Below, one piece after another: positions 21,608 through 32,923 of a stretch of 64,000 nucleotides of DNA; within the stretch, counting starts at the first letter, position 1, and every line of letters begins with the position of its first letter. The translations under genes were made by a program, and so were the position numbers. Source of the stretch: Ipomoea triloba. Its lineage: Eukaryota; Streptophyta; Magnoliopsida; Solanales; Convolvulaceae. Location of the stretch: the NCBI RefSeq assembly GCF_003576645.1, contig NC_044929.1, positions 18,948,035-19,012,034 of the forward strand. The letters run 5' to 3'. A model generated the notes under the pieces. That model was not told where the DNA came from. It saw nothing but the letters and a program-made list of their open reading frames with translations, and did no database searches.

Positions 21608-24079
21608 TGTTATGCAAAATATTTTTTTTTTATTATGCCTTTAGCAATGCATAAATTTAGGATGGAATTATATTAGTTCCTAATTAAATTGGACTTATGC
21701 ATAAACTTTAGTTACGGTAGTGCCTGATCTTAGCACATTTGGTCAGTTGATTTAGTTCACCCATTTAAGCTTTAATCATAGGTGAACCATGCAATTTTGG
21801 TGTATACCCTACAATTTTAGGTTTATACCCCCAGACAGTTATACATTGAGTACATATGAATTGATGAGGGATACTAGTTTTATGGCAATGACTTAAGAAC
21901 ATCTTGTGCCACTAGTCCCCTTAAATATCATATATTTGGATTTTTCCATCACAATCTGGTATAATTTGTTTGTTAAAATTTTTTTTTATTCCTTGCCAAT
22001 GTGATTTGATTTCAGTTCATTAAAGAATAGCCATAGCATCTTTAATTTACTGATTTCTCTTAAATTTGAATCACATAAAGGTTAGGCAATGAATTGATAA
22101 TTGTCTAGTGATCTTATAATTTTAATTTGGTTGGGGAGTAGCCACAGCATCCTTTAATCAGTTAAAATTATATATTGAGCAGTTTATCTTGATCACATAA
22201 AGTTTTAGACATATCATTTGTGATTAATTGTATTTAATATGATGGAATTTAGCCCACAGGCAATTTCATTATATTTGTATGATTAATTAGGATTAAATAC
22301 TGGACTATGATCATAATTTAGCCCACAGGCAATTATTTATCAGAATATAGTTTAGTAGTTTTATCAGTGATGATGGAAACAAATAAATTTATTTAGTTTA
22401 TGATTATTTCCATCTCTATCATAAAGTTTAATTTTATGATGCAAACTTTAGATCATATTTCTTAATTTACCCACAGGGATTAAGAAAAGGAACATGATTT
22501 CTTAAGTTTTATCATAATAGTTGTAATGAATCTCGTTGATTAAAACTTTAGCCTACAGGCAAGTCTTATATCACTTGATTCTTCAACTCATTTGATAATT
22601 GTTTCATCATAAAATTTCAGTTGGATCTAATTGAGTAAAGCTTTAGCCCACAGGCAAGTTTTATGTCTCTAGATTCTTTTGTTTATTTAATAATTGAGAT
22701 GAAATTTTATCATAAGGGTTTTAATTGAATTTAATAGAATTAAAACTTTAGCCCACAAGCAAATTTTATGTCAATAAATCCATCACCATTAGATAATAAT
22801 TTTATCACAATTTCTTAGAATTTATAAATTTAGTTAAATTATACTTCTAAGTTTTCATGGTTTGCATTGGCAAAACATGTATTTAGTTACTTCCCAAAAT
22901 TTAACCACTTTTATTAATTATTTCGCGAATCTTGCTCGGTTATTTGGACTAACTGTAGTAAGTTACGTGATATATTTGATATACCTCTTTTGGTTTTCAA
23001 GAATAAAAATGTACCTCTTCGAGCCAAATTCCAACTTGGTTTTGAAAAGTGTATTTTAGTATATCCAACTAATGGTGGGGAATTATATCTTTATTATTTA
23101 GTTGGATTGGAACCAAATATTGATTATTTAGTATGCCCAACTAATGGTGGGGAATTATATATCTTCATTATTTAGTTGGTCAAATCAATTATGACTACGT
23201 ATATCATTAATTCTGCTGAAGAATATTTTAATCAGTGGGAGTGATAATTTAGAAAAAGATCATTAAGATGCTGCATTAAGAAATTCCACAAGTATTAATC
23301 TTGTATTTGTTCATATAAATTCATAAGTTCAAATTATTGAACATTTGGTTGTGCAACATATTTATGAAAATGTTGTAACAATATTAAGGAGTTTATTAGA
23401 ACAAAACATTTAACTGTGATACACTGTTATTTAAATAAATTCTTTAGCATTTAAGAGTCTTTAGTTTCTTCAAAATTGATCCTGGGCCATTCTGGTTTAT
23501 AAGGCTCAAGACAATTTTGCAAGAAAGTAGGACTCATAATATTCAGTTTATTATAAAGTGGACCTTAAAGTTATTTGGGAAGTTATGGTGTATATTTAAA
23601 ATTCCACATTTATGGACTTAGAATTTATTGTCTAAGTTGTTGGAATGCTTCTATGACTAAACTATCTTTTGGCTATTTTGATGAGTAGGAGTGACAGACG
23701 TGTAAACTCCAAACTCTTGGCTGTTAGAGTTAGTGCTTAAGTTAAGTCATGGAACATAGTTAGCATTATGCTAACATTAAGAGATCTCTACTTAAGACAT
23801 AGTTAACATTAAGGATCTTAGAGATCATGAAGTGTACTCTCTTGTACAATTTGGATGGTTTTCTCTTTTAAGTTGTGCATATATATTTTATTTTGAGAAA
23901 CATCCCTTAAGGTACCAAGAATAAACGTTGGGTTTGTTCATAAAGAACTTAAGTTGGGGAATAAAAATGCATGTGATGCATAGAAGATATTACTCTGTCG
24001 AGTAGAGGACATATCGCTATGATTCATGTGTTTTGTTCTTTGATGAGAGTTGTGCTAGTACTTGCACCAAGTAGGAGAA

Positions 24080-24446
24080 TGTAAGACCTTTCCCAATATG
24101 GGCCTTAATAATGTGGTACAAGTGGGCTAGGCCCATTAAGTTATAGGTTGGATTGGACATCTAGGTTTAGTCCAATCCACCATATGCCTATATAAGTCTG
24201 CATTGATGGGATGCAGGACAGACAATCATATAGAGACCTACAGACATGGTACTCACACTGCTCAGAAAATACCAGGACACCATCTAGGGTTCTGAGTCAA
24301 GTGTGAGACAAAACGAATAACACAGGCAACACAACAAAGCATCAACTATGGCTGGAGATCAACACGATCTACGCTTCCGCTACTACGAGGTTAGGTTACT
24401 CGTAAATTCATTATGTATACGTTTAGACAGTATTATTGATCTTACA
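24080..24446 (+). repeat. 3' LTR of the retrotransposon
   Basis: 367 bp, same length and ends as the 5' LTR, with about 9 base differences by eye. Preceded by the purine-rich AAGTAGGAGAA. Confidence 0.95.
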
Positions 24447-24451
24447 TTAAT

Positions 24452-25812
24452 TACATGTAGAATAATGTTATTTTCCTCTTATGATAAGTTTACCGTCTTG
24501 ACGTGGTAATAAAATTCATTTTACTCATTCGCTATCATGAATTAGCCAGTCTCATATGGCGTTGAAATATGAATTTATTTATTAATATAAAAGAAATAAA
24601 AAAAAACGAATCAAACAAATTTGACATGTAAGGATCGGAGGTAAAAATTATGATGTGAAGTACACTCTTCATCTCAATCTTTGAGATGAAGAGAGCTTTG
24701 TCTTTGGTGGAATCATCTCTGCGGGAGACAAAGTAGGGAGAAGGGGGTGTGGGAACACACACATATATATAAATTGACTAAATTTTTTATTTAAAAAAAA
24801 TTATAAATTTTAACCAGTTTACTTAGAGTACTATTTTTTTATTGCATGGATTTGGATTGTTCAATGAATCAATTTTTTTTATAATATCAAATGGGTTAAT
24901 TATATTATCGTGTGCAGTTGGATGCTTAATTTGACCATTATTATTTTTATTTTTTAATCTTATTAAACATTTATATTATCACATAATGTATGATATTTAA
25001 CTAATATACATGTTAAATGTCTTAAAAGTAGTTACTCAACCATAATCATAATTTCATACTCAATAAATAATAAATGATTATTATATACGTCAAAAATACC
25101 TTCCAAAAGCGTTCTCATTCATTTGAATGCAAGTTCATAAAAGTTCATACACAAGTGAAACATATTACATATTAAAAATAAAAATAAAATAAAAAACATG
25201 CATCATACTTTAACTACACATAGTGTATGATATAAAAATGTGTAACATCTTATAAGTAATCTTACTTAGTTAAAAGTGAGTAAACTATATACACACGCGC
25301 ACACACAAAATATTTGAAACAAAAATTTAATCATGTGTAACAAACTTAGTCCCCATATTAGTTAAGTGGTGCTTTAGACCTCTTCGTTAATAAGTCCATC
25401 AAAATTTACGAGAAACTCCAATTTAATGAAATTTCGCTTCCTATTTCTTTTTTTTTTTTTTCTCTCTCAAACTATATTGCATTCATATTTCGTGACCTAG
25501 TGACCAAAAACACAAATTAGTAACTTTCATTATACTAATCATTTTATAGAAGTAAAATGGAGGTCGCATTTATGGCTGCTAAGTTACGGAATTAAAGTGT
25601 TAATTTGAAGAAAATAAATTTATAAATAAAATTCATTATTAATCTGGTCAATTAGGGTTTTTGAGACGTAATGGTAAATTTTGAAAAAATCATTAAATAA
25701 GAGAATACTAATTTATGAACTAAAAGTGATAATATACTCTTACAACTAGATCCAATTAGTTATTATTCTATATTCAAAAATTAAAATTACAATTTGCTCA
25801 AAAGAGAAAGAG

Positions 25813-25899
<87 letters not shown>

Positions 25900-26303
25900 A
25901 TAGAGATAATGCAATGCAAGTGCTTGTTGGCCAACATTAGTAGAGTCAAAGTCGGGTTGCATGTGAACAATACTCCGCCACCCGATTTGAATCCGAATTG
26001 GGTTAGATCACGGGCGTAGATGGTTGACTAAAGCTTTAAAAAAATTGACCAAGTGGATTAAAAATTGATTTGGAATAAATTAATATGGGATGATTTAGGT
26101 TCATTATTAGTTTCTGCTAATTACTAATAATCAACGTTTAATCCCATAATTGCGCAATGATGTTTCATTCTGTATTACCGTTATTATACCTCACGTGAAT
26201 GAGATCCAACGCTCTGCATGGAACATTAATTACAAGCGTGTCGTCATGTTATTGGTCTACGTCAACAAAACCCAAATTATCATTGCAATTCGGCATAATG
26301 TTC
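24452..26303. other. Intergenic, AT-rich, with long poly(A)
   Basis: No gene is seen. 25813-25896 is an unbroken run of about 84 A; the phenylalanine-rich minus-strand frame there is an artefact. A small AC-rich tract is near 25290-25310. Confidence 0.6.
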
Positions 26304-26781
26304 AACATGCACATAATATTCATATATTTCTAATTAAACAATTCTCATTATCACTATTAAAAATAATCTTAATAATGTACTCTAATTCGGTAATGCTGCC
26401 TGCCATGGTGGAGGAGTCCATAATAAAATGCCTAGCACTTATATATAATCCCTAAAAAGAGTTCTCGGTCTGTCAATTGCTACACTATGGGTTATGTTAA
26501 AAAATTAATTAGCTAAAATTGACATATAAACCAGTCATTTTGAAGAAAGCTTTGAGGGGATCCACCACCGATTTGGATTGGGTCAAATTGATAAAGTGGA
26601 TTCTGATTCTCGGTTGATCTTAAGCGAGATGTTTAATTCGATTTATTATACAAAAATTGATTATCAAAGTGCATGCATTTTAGTTGAGAAAAATAGATCG
26701 AATTAAGAAGACTTGTAAGAAGTTTTTGTTGCACATTGAAAAATGGGTGTGGGTTTGCATGCACAAGGTCACACCCACCTA

Positions 26782-26953
26782 ATGACCCTAGTGTTGATTG
26801 TCTAGTGGTTAACAAATTAAAATAACAGCCAAATCAACTTGACTGAAGTCGCCGCACTATATTATTAATGACCCTAGTGTTGATCGGCTAGTGGTTAACA
26901 AATTAAAGTAACAACCAAATCAACTTGACTGGAGTTGTCTCGTACTATACTAT
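26782..26953 (+). repeat. ~86-bp tandem duplication
   Basis: Two consecutive units beginning AATGACCCTAGTGTTGAT and containing CTAGTGGTTAACAAATTAAA, differing at several bases. Confidence 0.8.
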
Positions 26954-27199
26954 TATTAATTCTTCCTCCAAAAGGTTGAAGCGCCATTGCTCCAACTCTA
27001 AGGGTCTCCCACGCTCTGGCCAAACACAGCATATGAGAGGAGGTAAATCATGCATGGTCGCTTAGTGGCTTAGTAGACATGACAATTAATGTTAGTGCCC
27101 ACAAGAGATCTGTCCACTTTAGACAAAATCCTCACACTGTCGCTAGTTATACTATTAATTCTTAATCATATTTTAGGAAGATGATTTGTAATATACTAA

Positions 27200-27507
27200 G
27201 GGTGTGTTTGGTTGGTGGGTTTAGGCATAAGGTATGGGTATCAAAGTGATTGTTATTGTTTAGTTGATAGGTTTTTAGAATACTACTATGGGTTTGGAAT
27301 ACCCCATTAATTGGAAAACCCATGCCCTAATGAAATAAGGGTTTCATTCCCCTACCCCATTTATTCCCCAACTATTAATAATCATTCTCATTTCACCCTA
27401 CTATCAAACATTGCAAAATAGTTTCACCAAAACTCATTACCCTTACCAAGTATTTGATACCCATACCGATGCCGATTCCGATTCTCATGTGTGAACCAAA
27501 CACACCC
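27200..27507 (+). mobile_element. Tourist-like MITE (PIF/Harbinger type), TAA target duplication
   Basis: Ends are GGGTGTGTTTGGTT and AACCAAACACACCC, flanked by TAA on both sides. The first block has the empty site ATACTAAAAAGTAAAG near 2262-2277, confirming a 3-bp TAA duplication. It has no coding. Related elements: 57881-58181 (same orientation), 57170-57457 (inverted, older), 11338-11472 (fragment). Confidence 0.88.
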
Positions 27508-27785
27508 TAAAAAGTAAAGAAACTCGCAATTAAAATTTGTTATGAAGATGAGAAAGAGCCACAGTGGTTTGAATTCCCCCTTGCATTCAACTCGATCGCC
27601 AAAAAGTTTGGCGAAAAGCCAATATATTCATAAAAATAAAAATTGCGGAAACTAACGTAAATTCAATTCTGGGCTGGGTATATATTTCTTCACAGACAGA
27701 TGCATGTATGAACACATTACATTAAACCCAGGCCATCAAAGTCAACCCTAGCTAGCTAGCTTGCTTAATTATATTAATTGTTTGG

Positions 27786-27945
27786 AGTGGCAGAAACGCA
27801 GTGGCGACCACCTTTTCAGGCAACAAATCTGGCTTTAATTTAATTAAATTTCTACATTGCTTATTAAGTGTAGAGATGTCAAACCCCATGTGACCTTTGC
27901 TGATGCCCTCTCTCATGGCTTCTTCTACCACCTCACTTCACTCCT
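27786..27945 (+). repeat. Upstream module, copy M2
   Basis: Similar to 5181-5362 (AAACGCAGTGGCGACCACC, GATGTCAAACCCCATGTG, CACTTCACTCC). It lies about 3 kb before the start codon of GT copy 2, followed by TATATATATATATATG and a C/T-rich leader-like stretch. Confidence 0.75.
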
Positions 27946-27979
27946 TCCAACATATATATATATATATATGTTCATGCCC

Positions 27980-28330
27980 TTCCCTATAGATATATATTAA
28001 ATGCATGGGGAGAAATTAAACTAGGTTTGGGAGGCAGCATATGCATGTGGATTGCAACTTTCTTTCTCTTTTCTCAAGACCCACTTACTCCACTTCAACT
28101 CTCAAGTTTATTGATTCCATTCGACAGTAGGCATAAGGCAGCAGGCAGAAAAGGAGGAGAAAAACCATTTTTCTTCTTATTTCTTTCGTTCCGGCAGAGA
28201 AGCAAAGAAAACCATCTTCTTTTTGCTTTATTCATTCTCCATTTTCAGTGAGAGCTCATTTTTGCCTTACTCCGGCCGTGGGTTTGCATAAGTTCTTAGT
28301 TGCATACTATCTTCATCTAATATTTTGAAG
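27980..28330 (+). promoter_or_regulatory. Possible promoter and 5'-UTR exon of GT copy 2
   Basis: A TATA-like ATAGATATATATTAAATG is followed by a C/T-rich leader-like sequence ending TATTTTGAAG before GTCAGTTT, a plausible 5' splice site at 28331. The coding exon starts after a 3' splice site (TTTTGCAG, ending 30810). A 74-codon frame at 28027 falls inside this leader and is probably not a protein. No transcript evidence. Confidence 0.3.
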
Positions 28331-28731
28331 GTCAGTTTTATTTATTTCCGTAAGTATTCCAGTACTATTTGTATTTGTTATTTTGTTTGTTAGTGTACAT
28401 TATTTGTATTCATCTAAATTTTAATATATTGTAATGTAATGATGTACTTTAATTTGGTATATATTATATGAATATTAATGTATTTAATTAATTGTAGTAC
28501 TCTTAAATCGTGATTCACTCTCCTGATCATATAATCCTATCTCCATCACTTGTTTCAAAGTAACAGCCATATATGCATATGCATGCACTTAATGTGTTCA
28601 AACAGCTTTGAGTAGTGGATGTCCAAATGTTAATTCATATTAATTTTCGATCTTTTTGTTCAATTCCCTGAAGTAATGTTGTGCCCTGGCACCGTATAGC
28701 ATATTTTCAGCAACCATATATTCTTCTTTTT

Positions 28732-28783
28732 TAATAATAATAATAATAATAATGATTACTATTATTATTATTATTATTAATAA
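28732..28783. repeat. (AAT)n/(ATT)n tract
   Basis: Counterpart of the 3850-4076 tracts in the first block, shorter. Confidence 0.85.
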
Positions 28784-30511
28784 AAATTTATTTTAATTTT
28801 TTTTTTAATTGAGGTGATTCCAGTTTCAAGGGATTAATTTAAAATCCTGAAAATTCATCCCTAGAATTATTACAGAGGTTAGTTCTTTTTCCATTTGTTT
28901 GCTTTTATTACCGAATTCCTTTTTAAGATGAGGTAGATGGAGTTTTCCCTTTTAGCTTTTTTCTCTATTTTTTTCCATTTATTTATTGCTTTTATTACGG
29001 GCTCCATTTGAAAACAAAATACAGTTATTCCTGAGTACCAAGGTTATATTTGGCAAACCTAGCTGAAAAGAGATGTGAAAATTGAAAAGTAGCTAAAAGC
29101 TGAAAATTTATAAGCTAAAAGCTTAAAACTAAAGAACTATTAAGCTAGCTGATTATGCTTAAAAGTGTTTGGTAAAATTAGTTTTTTTGATAAGTTGATA
29201 AATGTAAAAAGATTAAAAATGACATGTTTATATTATTAAATTTAAAATAATTTTAAATTTAAATAGGTTTGTTTACATATTAAAATTTTAACATTTTGAA
29301 ATAGACTAAAAGAGATCTCTTCATAAAATTTAAATAGGTTTGTTTACATATCTGTGTAAGCTCTATAATCTAAATTTAAATAGGTTAATTTCATGTACAT
29401 TAATTAAAGTATCATAAGCTCAATAATCTAATCTAAAATAAAAACATAATAAGTCTTAATTCAGGTTTTATATATATAAATTTTAACATTGAGTATTAAT
29501 ATTGGACACATATTTTTACGCATTGTGCATATAAAATACTAGTAGCATAATAAGGGGCAACCATTGGACGGTTAGCTTAGTAACTACATGATTTCAAGTT
29601 CGGCTCTCAGTGCGAGCGGCTTATTAGCCTTTTTGGTTTGAATCAATCAACAATGTATATTATATAGTAGTTTATTTCTCTTTACGATCCTTTGTTTACC
29701 CGGTGCATAGTATGGAATAATGGCGGCAGGTTTCTCTAATCACTCAAAAAATAATAATAATAATAATAATTTTTTTCACAGAAGTTCTTTCAATTTCTTC
29801 TTTTCTCATTTATTTGTTGGTTTTATTTGCGGAAGTTTTTTTTTTTTTTTTTTAATAAAATGAGATAGAGTTTTTCACTTTAATTTATTGAGTACCAAGA
29901 TTTACACTCTTCTTTTCGTTGACGTTAAAGTATCATAGAGAGTAGAGACAGACAAGATCGTCATAACAATAACAATACTAATTCAAAAAAAAATCCTTTT
30001 CCCATTTATTTGCTTTATTGTTGGATTCTTTTTCAAAATTAGATACAATTTTCTCCTTTAATTTATTTAGTACCAAGGTTTACGTCATCTTTTTTTCGTA
30101 AACGTTAAAGTATTATAAGCTTGACCATAGAATCGCACCATATATTTGCTCGATCTCACGACCTTTTATATAGGGGAGTCAATACATGTCATTTGAGTAC
30201 AAGGTGCTTGACAAATCACATCATATATAATCATTGTAAAAATAACTTTTTTTCAAAAAAAATCCCTTTATTTAATTTATTATTTTTCCCATTTATTTGC
30301 TCTTATTATCCGACTTTTTAAAAATGAGATGAAAATTTGCGATCTAATTTCTTGAATACAAAGATTTACTCTTCTTTCCGTGGGCGTTAAAGTATCATAG
30401 GTACTTAGTTCATAGCATCAAATTCTTGTTTCTCTTCACCTTCTTTATTAATTAATTTGTTTATTATTTTAATATTTAATTAACTATTATTATTATGCAC
30501 TCAAAAAAAAC

Positions 30512-30522
<11 letters not shown>

Positions 30523-30556
<34 letters not shown>
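30523..30556. repeat. (ATT)n microsatellite
   Basis: ATT repeat beside the second-block copy of the CATAGCATCAAATTC sequence, here without the inverted arm found in block 1. Confidence 0.85.
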
Positions 30557-30586
30557 AGAAGTGAAAAAAAAAAAAGAAAAAAAAAG

Positions 30587-30764
30587 GTGATCCGTGATAG
30601 ATTTGGAGTGCCAAAAATGCAGTGGCGACCACCATTTAGGGCAACAAATCCGACTTTAATTAACTTTCGGCATTGCTTAATTGTTTTTGCGAGTATAGAA
30701 ATGTCAAACCCCATGTGACCTTTGCTGCCATCTCTCATGGCTTCTTCTACCACCTCACTTCAGG
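30587..30764 (+). repeat. Upstream module, copy M3
   Basis: Matches 5181-5362 (GTGATAGATTTGGAGTGCC, GTCAAACCCCATGTGACC, CACCTCACTTCA). It ends about 45 bp before the 3' splice site of GT copy 2. Confidence 0.75.
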
Positions 30765-30820
30765 CATGAATATTGATGTTTTTTTTTTTGTTTTGTTGAT
30801 GGTTTTGCAGGTTAGGGGAA

Positions 30821-32853
30821 ATGGGGTTAGGGAGGAGCATAAATAGGAGTGGAGATTACTTAGAAGGAATGTTGAGTGATTACATGGGAGGGAGGAAGGG
30901 TTGTAATAACAATAAGATAATAAGATCAACAAAGACTACTGGATCCACAAAACTTGTTGCAGTGCTCACTTTCCTGCAATTCACTTTTGCTGTTTATGCA
31001 ACATTTCTTCTGTACTACATGAGCCCTTCTGTGGATTTAAGGATGAAGCCTGATTTTTCTTGGGCTACAAGAATGGCACAACAATGGAAGCAGTATTTGA
31101 TCATTCCCCCACATATAGTGAGCAAATACCAAGAATCCAATTCCCAGCAGATGATGGTGTTTAGCCCTTCTGAGGTTTGTGAGCTCGAAAAGATTGATTT
31201 CGAGCAGAAGAAGTCGAATGACGCTGTGATGATCAAGCTGAAGAGGGAGCTTTATCAGCAGGTGTTGGATTTCCAGAAGAGTAGTTTTGGCACTGAGACT
31301 CTGTCTGAGCTGATGGCAATGAAGTCTAAGTGGGATTTGCGTGGTCCAAACAGGCCGAAAATCACTGTGATTTTGAACCATTTCAAGAGGAAAACTCTTT
31401 GTGCACAGTTGGATTCTCTGCTTAGCCAGACCCTTCCTTTCCACCATGTTTGGGTGTTGTCATTTGGGAGCCCTAATGAGCAGACCTTGAGACGAATCGT
31501 GGAGAGCTACAACGACACACGAATCAGTTTCATTAGCTCGGGCTATGATTTCAAGTACTATGGCAGGTTCCAAATGGCCTTGCAGACCGAGGCAGATCTT
31601 GTGTACATTGTGGACGATGACATGATCCCCGGGAAGAAAATGCTGCAGATTCTAGCGCACGTTGCAGGGACCGAGAAGTACCAAAATTCAGTACTAGGAA
31701 GCATTGGGAGGATCTTGCCTTTCAGACAGAAGGATTTCAGCTTCCCTAGCTACAGAAAGTTCAGGTCTAAGGAGGCAGGGTTGTATTTACCTGATCCGGC
31801 TTATGACATCCTTGTCGATCGAATTGTCCAGGTCGATTTTCTCTCGAGTTCTTGGTTCCTCTCTGCAGAGCTTGTCAAGACTCTCTTCATTGAAACCCCT
31901 TTCACTTTCATGACAGGAGAAGACCTGCACTTAAGGTATGACATTTATGTCTAATTTAGTGAACTTTATTGAGGTTTGATACTTTGATCATGATCTGTCT
32001 TAACTTAATTTTTATGTTTTGGTATAAAATTGTAGCTATCAGCTTCAGAAGTACAGGAATGCTGGCTCATTTGTCCTGCCAGTTGATCCAAATGACAAAG
32101 AAACATGGGGTGACAGTGAGCACAGGCTAGCATATGTCTCAGAAACAACCGTGATCTTCAAGGACATTGTTCAGGTCAGGGATGACCAATGGTGGAAGGC
32201 GCTTTCAACCGGCTATGTAACACAATGGGCTGCAATGAATCCCCAGAGGATTGACGCCCTCTTCTACGCCCACTCGGTGGACGAGATAAAAGCACTCGCC
32301 CCACTGCTCGAGAAGTTCAGGACAACTGTAGGGAGAAAGGCCTACATTGTTGTCTCTGGGGGCAAGTTCTTAGGCTGTGAGGATGCTGCTATGGCTCTGA
32401 ACTGGCCGAAAACTGTCTGCAGGGATAGGAGATTTAAGATCATGGATTTGGGGATTGGGGCTTTGTCTGGGATTTCAAATTCAGAAGTGCCTGTTCTGCA
32501 GGCTGTGTATGCCAGCATGAAAGGGCTAATCAAGATTCATAACCCCAGTGTAGTGATCACAGTAGCTGATGCAGACTCTAACATCAAGAAGGCTCTGAAA
32601 ATGGCTGTGGACACTAACACAAACAACTCCACACTTGTTCTTCTACCAAGATCATCTGTGACCAAAGTTCTTTGGATGGCTGATCTTCGCCCCACTGCAT
32701 TGCCAAGTAAGAATCCTCCTCTTTCTTTCGTATAGTATAGTATGGTCTGACTCTAATACCAATTTGAAATAGGGGTGAGCATAATTACGGAAAAACTGAC
32801 AAAATCAATAGCCGATAACTAAACCGATAGTTACTCTACATATACAAATTTGC

Positions 32854-32923
<70 letters not shown>

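Larger units (their letters stand above)
13168..24451 (+). mobile_element. LTR retrotransposon without gag-pol, target duplication TTAAT
   Basis: Two 367-bp LTRs (13173-13539 and 24080-24446) start TGTAAGAC and end GATCTTACA, and are flanked by the same five bases, TTAAT (13168-13172 and 24447-24451). A primer-binding site follows the left LTR, and a purine-rich AAGTAGGAGAA precedes the right one. By eye the LTRs differ at about 9 sites, so the insertion is fairly recent. The interior has no recognisable gag, protease, reverse transcriptase, RNase H or integrase, so this is a non-autonomous element like those called LARD or TR-GAG derivatives; which autonomous family moves it is unknown. Its assembled length of 11.3 kb is inflated by two apparent contig-overlap duplications; about 8 kb is more likely. 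Confidence 0.9.

Noticed and set aside
21119..23175. Two pairs of identical short frames (65 and 61 codons) in the retrotransposon
   Set aside because: They lie in non-coding element sequence and occur twice only because of the contig overlap at 21607.
25746..25970. Poly-phenylalanine minus-strand frame
   Set aside because: Translation of an 84-base poly(A) run.
28027..28251. 74-codon frame upstream of GT copy 2
   Set aside because: It lies in a probable 5'-UTR exon and is low in complexity; the second block shows no conserved counterpart.
29537..29640. tRNA-like stretch (GGTTAGCTTAGTAAC, AAGTTCGGCTC)
   Set aside because: It resembles Pol III boxes, but I could not find ends, a poly(A) tail or a second copy, so it is not listed as a SINE.
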